Positions 7,497 through 14,822 of a DNA stretch of 64,000 nucleotides are shown here, one piece after another (position 1 is the first letter of the stretch; the number at the start of each line of letters is the position of its first letter). Made by a program: the position numbers and the translations under genes. Source of the stretch: Bacillus sp. 123MFChir2 (GTDB lineage Bacteria; Bacillota; Bacilli; Bacillales; Bacillaceae_G); assembly GCF_000383235.1 (NCBI RefSeq), contig NZ_KB910929.1, positions 1-64,000 on the forward strand. The letters are read 5' to 3'. The notes below the pieces were generated by a model that saw only the letters and a program-made list of their open reading frames with translations, was not told the DNA's origin and searched no databases.

Positions 7497-8530
7497 GGGC
7501 ACAAAGAGTCTTTACAACAATTGATACACATACAGGCGGGAATCCGACGAGAACATTAATTAGCGGACTTCCAAAACTAGTTGGGGAAACAATGGCAAAA
7601 AAAATGCTCCATATGAAAAAAGAATATGATTGGATTCGCAAACTATTAATGAATGAACCGCGCGGCCATGATGTCATGTCTGGTGCTTTATTGACGGATC
7701 CTTGTCATCCAGAAGCAGATATTGGCGTGATTTACATTGAGACAGGTGGATATTTACCGATGTGTGGACATGACACGATTGGTGTGTGTACAGCTCTAGT
7801 TGAGTCTGGATTGATTCCTATTCAGGAACCCGTTACTTCCTTAAAGTTAGATACGCCTGCTGGACTCGTTGAAGTAGATATTTCAATAGAAAATGGAAAA
7901 GCAAAAGAAGTATCTTTTTGCAATATTCCAGCATTTCTTTTAAAAAGTATTTCCGTTGATGTTGAGGGAATTGGCCGTGTAGATGCCGATATTGCGTATG
8001 GAGGGAATTTCTACGCAATCATTGAGGCAAAATCAGTTGGATTGGAGTTAATTCCAGAAAATGCTTCTCACATAATTGAAACTGCAATCGACATTAGAAA
8101 CACCATTAATGAAAACGTTGAAATCGTTCATCCGCAATATTCGTTTATTAAAGGGCTAACCCATGTTGAGTTTTTTACGGAACCAACTCATGAGGAAGCG
8201 GATGTGAAAAACACAGTGATTGTTCCTCCAGGGGGAATCGATCGTTCTCCATGTGGAACAGGTACCTCTGCGAAATTAGCTGTCCTATATGCGAATCAAG
8301 AAATTTTAATTGGCGAAGAATTTGTTCATGAAAGCATTGTCGGTTCTTTATTTAGAGGACGCGTACTAGAAACGATGGATGTGGAAGGGGTTGAGGCTGT
8401 TGTAACTCAAATTACTGGCTCCGCTTGGCTAATGGGAATGCACCGATTCTTCTACAATGAGAAAGATCCACTTAAAGAAGGCTTTCTGCTCATTCCGCCA
8501 ATGGAACATGAAACGGAGGACGTGAAATGA
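7493..8530 (+). CDS. 4-hydroxyproline 2-epimerase (proline racemase family)
   Basis: 345 residues with both catalytic cysteines of the family: Cys91 in LPMCGHDTIG and Cys254 in IDRSPCGTGTSA. The MCGHDTIG form fits hydroxyproline epimerases better than proline racemases, which usually carry MCGHN, and the second Cys excludes the Thr-containing 3-hydroxyproline dehydratases. It should convert trans-4-hydroxy-L-proline to cis-4-hydroxy-D-proline, the substrate of the dehydrogenase encoded next to it. It overlaps both neighbours by 4 bases. Confidence 0.88.
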   Translation: MRAQRVFTTIDTHTGGNPTRTLISGLPKLVGETMAKKMLHMKKEYDWIRKLLMNEPRGHDVMSGALLTDPCHPEADIGVIYIETGGYLPMCGHDTIGVCTALVESGLIPIQEPVTSLKLDTPAGLVEVDISIENGKAKEVSFCNIPAFLLKSISVDVEGIGRVDADIAYGGNFYAIIEAKSVGLELIPENASHIIETAIDIRNTINENVEIVHPQYSFIKGLTHVEFFTEPTHEEADVKNTVIVPPGGIDRSPCGTGTSAKLAVLYANQEILIGEEFVHESIVGSLFRGRVLETMDVEGVEAVVTQITGSAWLMGMHRFFYNEKDPLKEGFLLIPPMEHETEDVK

Positions 8531-9480
8531 AAATTCAGAAGACGTATACAACGACAGATGTACACGTAGCTGGGGAAGCGTTTCGTGTTATTAAAGATGT
8601 CCCGTTCATTCATTATCAAAACTTAGAACAGTTAAATGAACGGTTTATGCATGTATTTGCAGATGAAATTTACCTTTTATTAAATGAGCCGCGCGGATTT
8701 GCTGGGTTGAATGGCTGTCTTGTTGTACGGGCGATTAACGAAGAAGCGGATGCCGCGGTATTATTTTTCAATCATGAAGGAACGGTTCCGATGCATTACG
8801 GCGGCATTGTTGCTGTTATTACAGCTTTATTGGAATGCGGTCATTTGCAGCCTAGAGCGTCAAATGAATATAAAATCGAAACGCTCAAAGGTGTGATTTC
8901 CGTTAGCGCTATGATGGAGAATGATGAAGTAGTTTCAGTGTTGATCGAAAGTAAACCGTGTCATGTAGTGGAAACAAACATTCCATTGTCTCATTCGAAT
9001 GTCAATACACAGTTCGCTCTCGTAGAAGCCGATCAATTATATGCAGTGTTTGAGAAAGGTGATATTGCCACAGAGATTCGTATTGAGGAACTGCCTGAAT
9101 TGAAAAGATGGGGACAAACGATGTATCAAGCTCTTAAGTCGAAATTTCCAGTAAGAGGTATCATTTTAATGGATGATTCGCATGTAAAAGAGGGCCGAAT
9201 TAAAACAATCACGTTTCGTGAAGACCGGTATATCGTTCGCTCTCCCGGCTTTGAATCGACAACGGCGTGCTATACAAGTTTACTTGCTAAAGAGAGAGTG
9301 TACATGGAACCGCCATTTGTAAATGAAAGTATTTTCGGTAGTACTTTGACAGTACAAGTAGCGAAACAAACAGAGGATGGATACAAATTCACTTTAAAAA
9401 GCCGCGGTTTTATTACAGGAATGCAACTATTTGTATTAGATCCGACAGATCCGTTACCTGCTGGATTTTTACTAAAATAA
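8527..9480 (+). CDS. Proline racemase-family paralogue lacking both catalytic cysteines
   Basis: 317 residues, clearly related to the upstream epimerase (shared LLNEPRG, the NESI-G segment and a common C-terminal layout ending in D/KDPL-GFLL). At the first catalytic site PMCGH is replaced by PMHYG, with His90 at the Cys position. At the second, RSPCGTGTSA is replaced by RSPGFESTTA, with Gly241 at the Cys position. Two-base proton transfer by thiols is therefore impossible. It may be a regulatory or structural partner of the epimerase, or have a different chemistry. The 4-base overlap with the epimerase suggests a fixed ratio of the two. No frameshift or stop, so it is not decaying. Confidence 0.8.
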   Translation: MKIQKTYTTTDVHVAGEAFRVIKDVPFIHYQNLEQLNERFMHVFADEIYLLLNEPRGFAGLNGCLVVRAINEEADAAVLFFNHEGTVPMHYGGIVAVITALLECGHLQPRASNEYKIETLKGVISVSAMMENDEVVSVLIESKPCHVVETNIPLSHSNVNTQFALVEADQLYAVFEKGDIATEIRIEELPELKRWGQTMYQALKSKFPVRGIILMDDSHVKEGRIKTITFREDRYIVRSPGFESTTACYTSLLAKERVYMEPPFVNESIFGSTLTVQVAKQTEDGYKFTLKSRGFITGMQLFVLDPTDPLPAGFLLK

Positions 9481-9496
9481 TAAAAAGGATTGTTTA

Positions 9497-9656
9497 ACTT
9501 ATCCCGCATTAACGGGCAGTAAGACCCCCACCTCAAGATTCAGAGAGAAGCAAAGAAGATAGGTGGGGGAAACTGCCCGTAAAAGCCCGATTGGTTCAAC
9601 TAACCGTCAGTTGGGGATGAAGAAAACCCCCACTGACGGAAGTTTCACTTTATCTA
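9497..9656 (-). repeat. Dispersed repeat family B, copy 1
   Basis: Reads on the minus strand as the family B order: AGTGAAACTTCCGTCAGTGGG, ACCAATCGGGCTTTTACGGG, CAGT with a CCCACCT/AGGTGGGGG stem, then CTGCCCGTTAATGCGGGATA. Internal stems are well conserved. It starts 16 bases after the stop of the epimerase paralogue and may act as its terminator. Confidence 0.75.
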
Positions 9657-9671
9657 AGGTTATTATGCCAG

Positions 9672-9833
9672 CTATATATACATTTTCATTTTTCGGCACA
9701 TAAGTTGCTGTATGATTTCTCCTTTTGTTTTAAACGTTGCCTGTGGTAGGAAAAGGCCCTGACCGTTTCTATGCGCGGCTAGTTGCTCTCGTCCACCCAA
9801 AAAGAAAAGGGTTTTAATGACTTGTATATATAG
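9672..9833 (-). repeat. Dispersed repeat family A, copy 2 (carries a sigma-54-like element)
   Basis: Core is on the minus strand (GGGTGGACGAGAGCAACTAG, GGTCAGGGCC, GTTTAAAACAAAA). The ends form TATATA-containing inverted repeats (TATATACA at the left, TGTATATA at the right), as in the copy at 33602. It occupies the upstream region of the DapA-family gene. Confidence 0.75.
9694..9709 (+). promoter_or_regulatory. Probable sigma-54 promoter inside a family A repeat
   Basis: CGGCAC, five bases, TTGCT: matches the -24/-12 consensus except for C in place of the first T, with the invariant GG and GC correctly spaced. The predicted start is near 9720, about 140 bases before the DapA-family ATG. Other family A copies lack the match at this place (for example AACATATAAGTCGCTGCT near 27.0 kb), so the site would have arisen in this copy. 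Confidence 0.55.
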
Positions 9834-9859
9834 TGAAAAATAGTAAGGGGGAAATACAA

Positions 9860-10753
9860 ATGACAACAATTAGAGGAGCTTATCCAGTATTAATTACACC
9901 GATGACTGAGGCGCAAGAGATTGATTGGAGCGGTGTGAAAAATAATGTGAATTACTTCATAGATCAAGGCGTTGCAGGGATTGTAATTAACGGAAGTACT
10001 GGAGAGTTTGTAAGTTTATCGAAAGAAGAAAAGTTCCAAATGGTTGAAACTGTATTAAAAGAAGTGAATGGCCGTATTCCGGTTATTGTAGGAACAGCAG
10101 CTGAAACAACGAAAGAAACGATTGAATATACGAAACAGGCGGAAGCACATGGTGCAGATTGTGCGCTCATTATTAATTCTTATTACTGCAAACCGAAAGA
10201 AGAAGAAATTTATTTTCACTTTAAAGAAGTATCAAATGCCGTAAATATACCGATTATGCTGTACAACAATCCTTTTACATCAGGCGTTGATATGAGTACA
10301 GAGTTGATGATGAAAATCGGCAAAGAATGTGAAAGAGTTACCCACATTAAAGAATCAAGTGGAGATATACGCAAAGCAAGAGATCTTGTTAGACAAGGTA
10401 AAGGAGACATTGAAATTTTCTGTGGTTCAGAAGATTTAGTTATGGAGTCTTATTTAGTCGGGGCAACAGGTTGGATTTCTGTTGCAGGGAATATTGTACC
10501 AAAGCTTGTTACACAAATGTTTAATCATTTTCAAAAGGGTGAGTTAAAAGAAGCTTGGGAAATCAATGATCGTATTTTACCACTTTGTGAATTCCTTGAA
10601 GGATCAGGAAAATACGTGCAAATTGTAAAACGTGCGATGGAATTGAATGGACAGGCAGGAGGACCTTCACGCTATCCTCGTTTAGGATTGACACCTGAGG
10701 AAGATCAAAAGCTTAAGGATATTTTAGCAAGTTTAACTGTACAACGTGTATGA
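9860..10753 (+). CDS. DapA-family aldolase, probable 1-pyrroline-4-hydroxy-2-carboxylate deaminase
   Basis: 297 residues of the DHDPS/NAL family. GSTGEFVSLS is the substrate carboxylate loop, MLYNNP holds the catalytic Tyr and HIKESSGD the Schiff-base Lys. Set among hydroxyproline genes, the likely reaction is deamination and dehydration of pyrroline-4-hydroxy-2-carboxylate to 2-oxoglutarate semialdehyde (like LhpC of Pseudomonas) rather than lysine synthesis. The ATG at 9860 follows AAGGGGGAAA; the frame is open to 9833, but that ATG has no site. Confidence 0.87.
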   Translation: MTTIRGAYPVLITPMTEAQEIDWSGVKNNVNYFIDQGVAGIVINGSTGEFVSLSKEEKFQMVETVLKEVNGRIPVIVGTAAETTKETIEYTKQAEAHGADCALIINSYYCKPKEEEIYFHFKEVSNAVNIPIMLYNNPFTSGVDMSTELMMKIGKECERVTHIKESSGDIRKARDLVRQGKGDIEIFCGSEDLVMESYLVGATGWISVAGNIVPKLVTQMFNHFQKGELKEAWEINDRILPLCEFLEGSGKYVQIVKRAMELNGQAGGPSRYPRLGLTPEEDQKLKDILASLTVQRV

Positions 10754-10767
10754 AAGGAAAAATTGAT

Positions 10768-10797
10768 CCATAAGGGGGATTCACCCCCTATTTATGG
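10768..10797 (+). terminator. Hairpin between deaminase and aldehyde dehydrogenase genes
   Basis: CCATAA-GGGGG pairs with CCCCC-TTATGG around a short loop, followed after about 12 bases by a run of eight T. It could partly terminate and so lower aldehyde dehydrogenase expression relative to the deaminase, or the downstream gene may have its own promoter. Confidence 0.45.
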
Positions 10798-10867
10798 TTA
10801 ATTGCAGATTTTTTTTGGTTTCTCATACCACAAATAGCAGGATATAAAATGTAAAGGGGAGAGGAAT

Positions 10868-12352
10868 ATGTTAACAACACAAATCGAATTAAAGCCGAGG
10901 GTAAAAGCTTTTTTAGAAGGAAATATTGAACTCTTTATCGATGGGAAATTTGTACCAGCGGTAAGCGGCAAAACGTTTGAAACGTATAATCCAGCAACAG
11001 AAGAAGTACTTGCTTTCGTAAGTGAAGCCGAGGAAGAAGATATTGATTTAGCAGTAAAGGCTGCACGCAGAGCATTTGAAAAAGGAGCATGGCCTGACTT
11101 AAGTGCGGCTGAAAGAGCGCATTTCATTTACAAGTTGGCTGATTTAATTGACGAGCATAAAGAAGAACTAGCGCAATTGGAAGCGCTTGATAATGGAAAA
11201 CCATATCAAGTAGCACTAGAGGACGATATTCCAGCAACAGTAGAGCATTATCGTTATTATGCTGGCTGGGCAACGAAAATACTTGGTCAAACAACGCCAA
11301 TTTCAAAGGACTATTTAAACTATACACGCCATGAACCAATTGGAGTTGTCGGCCAAATTATTCCATGGAACTATCCGTTAGTGATGGCTGCCTGGAAAAT
11401 GGGAGCAGCACTGGCAACAGGATGTACAATCGTTTTAAAACCTGCTGAGCAAACACCATTATCTCTGTTATATACAGCACAGCTTTTTAAAGAAGCTGGC
11501 TTCCCGGACGGCGTTGTCAATTTCGTTCCTGGATTTGGTCAAACAGCAGGAGCAGCAATTGTGAATCATCATGATATTGAAAAAGTCGCTTTTACAGGTT
11601 CGACTAATACTGGTAAATATATTATGCGCCAAGCAGCTGAAACAATTAAACATGTGACGTTAGAACTTGGAGGAAAATCACCAAATATTATTTTAGAAGA
11701 TGCAAATATAGAAGAGGCAATTACTGGTGCCTTTAACGGTATTATGTACAACCATGGACAAAACTGTAGTGCAGGATCTCGCGTGTTCGTTCACCGAAAG
11801 CATTATGAAAAAGTAGTGGAAGAATTAGCGAAACGTGCGAACGCTGTAAAACTTGGTGCAGGAATGGAAACAGGTACGGAAATGGGACCACTTGTTTCGA
11901 AAAAGCAACAAGAGCGCGTGTTACATTATATCGAAAAGGGAAAAGAAGAAGGCGCAAGAATTGCAGCTGGCGGTGCGAAGGCATTTGAAAAAGGGTACTT
12001 TGTCAAGCCAACTATTTTTGCTGATGTTACAGATGATATGATTATTGCCAAAGAAGAAATTTTTGGTCCAGTAGTGGCAGTTCTGCCGTTCGATACGGTA
12101 GAAGAAGTAATTGAAAGAGCGAATAAAACACCATTTGGACTCGCTGCAGGTGTATGGACAGAAAATGTTAAAACTGCACACCAAGTAGCGAATCGCTTAA
12201 AAGCTGGTACAGTATGGATTAATGATTACAACTTAGAAGATGCAGCAGCGCCGTTTGGTGGGTATAAGCAATCAGGTATTGGCCGCGAAATGGGATCTTA
12301 TGCGCTTGATAATTATACAGAAGTGAAGAGCATTTGGGTGAACTTGAAATAA
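10868..12352 (+). CDS. Aldehyde dehydrogenase, probable 2-oxoglutarate semialdehyde dehydrogenase
   Basis: 494 residues, full length for the NAD(P)-dependent aldehyde dehydrogenase family. IIPWNYP and FTGST bind the cofactor, LELGGKSPN holds the general-base Glu, GQNCSAGSR the nucleophilic Cys, and EEIFGPV is the usual C-terminal motif. The position after the DapA-like deaminase points to oxidation of 2-oxoglutarate semialdehyde to 2-oxoglutarate, the last step of the hydroxyproline route into the TCA cycle. The ATG at 10868 follows AGGGGAGAGG. Sequence alone would also allow a betaine-aldehyde or general aldehyde dehydrogenase. Confidence 0.88.
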   Translation: MLTTQIELKPRVKAFLEGNIELFIDGKFVPAVSGKTFETYNPATEEVLAFVSEAEEEDIDLAVKAARRAFEKGAWPDLSAAERAHFIYKLADLIDEHKEELAQLEALDNGKPYQVALEDDIPATVEHYRYYAGWATKILGQTTPISKDYLNYTRHEPIGVVGQIIPWNYPLVMAAWKMGAALATGCTIVLKPAEQTPLSLLYTAQLFKEAGFPDGVVNFVPGFGQTAGAAIVNHHDIEKVAFTGSTNTGKYIMRQAAETIKHVTLELGGKSPNIILEDANIEEAITGAFNGIMYNHGQNCSAGSRVFVHRKHYEKVVEELAKRANAVKLGAGMETGTEMGPLVSKKQQERVLHYIEKGKEEGARIAAGGAKAFEKGYFVKPTIFADVTDDMIIAKEEIFGPVVAVLPFDTVEEVIERANKTPFGLAAGVWTENVKTAHQVANRLKAGTVWINDYNLEDAAAPFGGYKQSGIGREMGSYALDNYTEVKSIWVNLK

Positions 12353-12356
12353 AAAT

Positions 12357-12470
12357 TGGGAAAATCCTTTCTTTTTAGGGTGGGCGAGAGGGTCTGGCCG
12401 TGTATGGTAGCGGTCAGGGCCTATTCCTGCCACATGCAAGGTTTAAAACAAAAACATAGAAAAGAAGGAG
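12357..12470 (+). repeat. Dispersed repeat family A, copy 3
   Basis: CTTTTTAGGGTGGGCGAGAG, GCGGTCAGGGCC, CCACATGCAAGG and TTTAAAACAAA in the family order. It begins just after the aldehyde dehydrogenase stop and closes the hydroxyproline regulon on the right. Confidence 0.75.
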
Positions 12471-12490
12471 CGCATAGAGATTGAACTGTA

Positions 12491-12540
12491 CCCCGAATCA
12501 TGGACACTTTTTTTAAAAAGTCCATGATTCGGGGGTTTTG
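12491..12540 (+). terminator. Strong hairpin terminator
   Basis: A 14-bp perfect outer stem (12491-12504 with 12521-12534), a further ACTTTTT/AAAAAGT inner stem, and GTTTTG after it. Probably the main terminator of the rightward operon, reading through the repeat. Confidence 0.65.
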
Positions 12541-12619
12541 TGTATTAGACTATAAGTGTTGTCAAACGTTCCAATCCCTTCAATTGGTAATCGATACTTA
12601 TTTATGAAGGAGTATAATT

Positions 12620-12682
12620 ATGATCTTTATCAATGGACACTCAAAAGGATGGCTCCGGTACAATACCGGAACCATCTATTGA
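12620..12682 (+). other. 20-codon frame in a long imperfect palindrome
   Basis: An ATG after GAAGGAG at ideal spacing opens 20 codons ending in TGA. Almost the whole frame lies in an imperfect palindrome (12638-12685; outer CACTCAA/TTGAGTG, inner TCCGGTA/TACCGGA). It could be a leader peptide with attenuator, or a hairpin with a chance start. The rest of the 445-base gap between the aldehyde dehydrogenase and MFS genes holds repeat copy A3 and the terminator at 12491. Confidence 0.3.
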
Positions 12683-12797
12683 GTGCTTGATTTCTAAAGG
12701 TCTTTTTATTAAACTGTCTATTTTGTAGGGGCCAGTTCAATCCTCTTTTTTATGTGATGGAATGAATCATTATATATTAAAAGTAGTGGAAATCTCC

Positions 12798-14000
12798 TTA
12801 TTTCACTTCAACTATTGGTACGTTTTCATGTTTAACGAAACACGCTGCAAGTAAGCCTAGACCGAGTATGGCTGCAAGTAGAATAAACGTCGCAGTGAAA
12901 CTGAAAGCCTTCATAAACGTAAAAGAGATAATTGGACCAAAACTTGTTCCAGTAAATAAAATGACTGTGTACATTGATATTGCAATACTACGAGCTTTAC
13001 CTCCTAATTGACCAACAAGGGAAACTAAAGAAGGTACGGAGAGTGCAATGCCACTTACAAAGACTATACTCATTACTGTTGAAAAGAATATGTTTGTAAG
13101 AAAGCCCATGGAAGCTAGAGCAAAAATGGAGAGAAGTAGCGCCCACCGAAGTACAAACAGAACGCTAAAACGTTTTGCTAATTTACCTGCTAGTGGAGAC
13201 AATATCATTCCTAGGACCCCAAATGAACGAATATACAGAAGTTCGTGATTGTTCATTTGGAAAGGTAGATTAGTTAAATATTGTCCTAAGGTGGTGTACA
13301 TACTAACGAAAGACATGAGTAGAACAAACGCTATTACGTAACTAAATATTAGATTTTTATTAGTAAAGACAATACCGAGTTGCTTCATTGGCTCCCAAAT
13401 ATTTTTCTTGTGATCATGACTTATACCTTTTGGAAGTAACCAGAACACTATTGCTGCAGTAAGAATATAAACTGCAGAAAGAGAGTGAAAAACAAATTGC
13501 CAATGAAATTGTTGGCTTACGTAAGCACTGAATACTTGACCGACGATTCCGGCAACGAGGAATCCTGTACTAATAAAACCAACAGCACCAACCTTTCTTT
13601 CGTTAGGGAATACTTCTAGTGTGTATGCTAACGCTACTGGTGAAAACGTTGCAGCAGCTAAACCTTGTAGACCTCTTAATGCAACAATATATGAGAAAGA
13701 ATGAACCATTCCAAGCAGTAATGAAATGACACTTAAAGAAATTAGTCCAAGACATATAATGTTTTTGCGGCCATATTTTTCAGAAATCGCACCGTAAATA
13801 AAACATCCACTAGCAAAACCTATTGAAAATATACTAGAAGTTGTAGCTGCTTGCGATAGAGAAACATGAAAATTATCACTAAACATGGTAATGAGTGGGA
13901 TACTTACATATAAACTGGACATAACAACCATTCCAGTCCAGCATAATATGAGTGTCATAAGATTATAGTTGTGCTGTTTTTCAAAATCGATCGCGATCAT
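12798..14000 (-). CDS. MFS drug/metabolite efflux transporter
   Basis: 400 residues with about twelve hydrophobic segments. The GAISEKYGRKNII loop after helix 2 is the MFS signature, and the YTLEVFPNERKVGAVGF region resembles YnfM/Bcr-type proton-driven exporters. Start ATG at 14000 is preceded by AAGGTGAAGGTG. The 110-base upstream gap contains a perfect TTAGGTAACCTAA palindrome matching one upstream of the marR gene, so the pump is probably repressed by the neighbouring MarR protein and induced by an unknown ligand. Confidence 0.85.
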   Translation of the reverse strand: MIAIDFEKQHNYNLMTLILCWTGMVVMSSLYVSIPLITMFSDNFHVSLSQAATTSSIFSIGFASGCFIYGAISEKYGRKNIICLGLISLSVISLLLGMVHSFSYIVALRGLQGLAAATFSPVALAYTLEVFPNERKVGAVGFISTGFLVAGIVGQVFSAYVSQQFHWQFVFHSLSAVYILTAAIVFWLLPKGISHDHKKNIWEPMKQLGIVFTNKNLIFSYVIAFVLLMSFVSMYTTLGQYLTNLPFQMNNHELLYIRSFGVLGMILSPLAGKLAKRFSVLFVLRWALLLSIFALASMGFLTNIFFSTVMSIVFVSGIALSVPSLVSLVGQLGGKARSIAISMYTVILFTGTSFGPIISFTFMKAFSFTATFILLAAILGLGLLAACFVKHENVPIVEVK

Positions 14001-14041
14001 AAAATCACCTTCACCTTTATTTTAATTATATTAGATTATAG

Positions 14042-14054
14042 TTAGGTAACCTAA
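14042..14054. promoter_or_regulatory. MarR operator upstream of the MFS gene
   Basis: A perfect 13-base palindrome TTAGGTAACCTAA flanked by TAG and TTA, 41 bases upstream of the MFS start. The near-copy TTAGATTACCTAA lies upstream of marR. Shared sites at both promoters indicate joint repression. Confidence 0.65.
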
Positions 14055-14110
14055 TTAAATGGATGGAAAAGAGCTACTATCGTTTTGGATAGGTAGCTGT
14101 TAATTGTTAT

Positions 14111-14659
14111 TTATCGCCCAACGCCAAGTCGTACTTGCATATTTTCATTTAATTTCTTGATGATTTTCTCAAATACTCGGCGTTCAGTAGGATCTAATTC
14201 ATCAAAAATAGAGGCACAAACGGACCAATATGTTGGCAATACTTTTTCAACAAACGTACGGCCTTCTTCGGTAATACTGACATGGATTTTTCTACGATCA
14301 AACGAGCTGTGTTTTCGTGTAACAAGGTTTCTTTTTTCCAACCAATCAATCATAGAAGTTGCAGATGCCCGCCTAATTCCTAAACGTTCAGCTATTGCTG
14401 AAGGAGTTATCACTTTGTTATCATGCAGAGTTATTAAGATTAGCAAATCAAGTTTGCTTTCTGTAATCCCGAAGTGAGCTAACTCTTGATCCATTACATC
14501 TAAGATATTATCGCTTAACCATAACATGATTAAGCCCATAGAGGCATCATTACGGTTTGTGCTTGCTGCTGCTGAGTGATTAATAAGCTCTAAATAAGGG
14601 TGAATACCCAATTTTGGTAAGGTATCATCTGAATATGTTCCTTTTCCATTCTTACGCAT
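14111..14659 (-). CDS. MarR-family transcriptional regulator
   Basis: 182 residues with a winged helix: recognition region around AIAERLGIRRASATSMIDWLEKRNLV and wing with HSSFDRRKIHVSITEEGR. About 45 extra N-terminal residues precede the usual MarR start. It lies directly upstream of the MFS gene on the same strand and should bind the twin 13-base palindromes at 14042 and 14684, giving autorepression plus control of the pump. The ligand is unknown. Confidence 0.87.
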   Translation of the reverse strand: MRKNGKGTYSDDTLPKLGIHPYLELINHSAAASTNRNDASMGLIMLWLSDNILDVMDQELAHFGITESKLDLLILITLHDNKVITPSAIAERLGIRRASATSMIDWLEKRNLVTRKHSSFDRRKIHVSITEEGRTFVEKVLPTYWSVCASIFDELDPTERRVFEKIIKKLNENMQVRLGVGR

Positions 14660-14683
14660 TTTCTTTATGTCTACTCCTTTTAA

Positions 14684-14696
14684 TTAGATTACCTAA
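14684..14696. promoter_or_regulatory. MarR operator upstream of its own gene
   Basis: TTAGATTACCTAA, one half of which is identical to the site at 14042, 24 bases upstream of the marR start codon. Consistent with autoregulation. Confidence 0.6.
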
Positions 14697-14822
14697 CTAT
14701 AATTTATTCTAACTATAAGAAAGGAATTACGCAAGAGGGATTTCAGGGAAATTTATGTTTTTTCTGAATTTACTAATTTTTTGTGATATAATATGGATGG
14801 AATTTGTTGGGAGGCGGATGGG

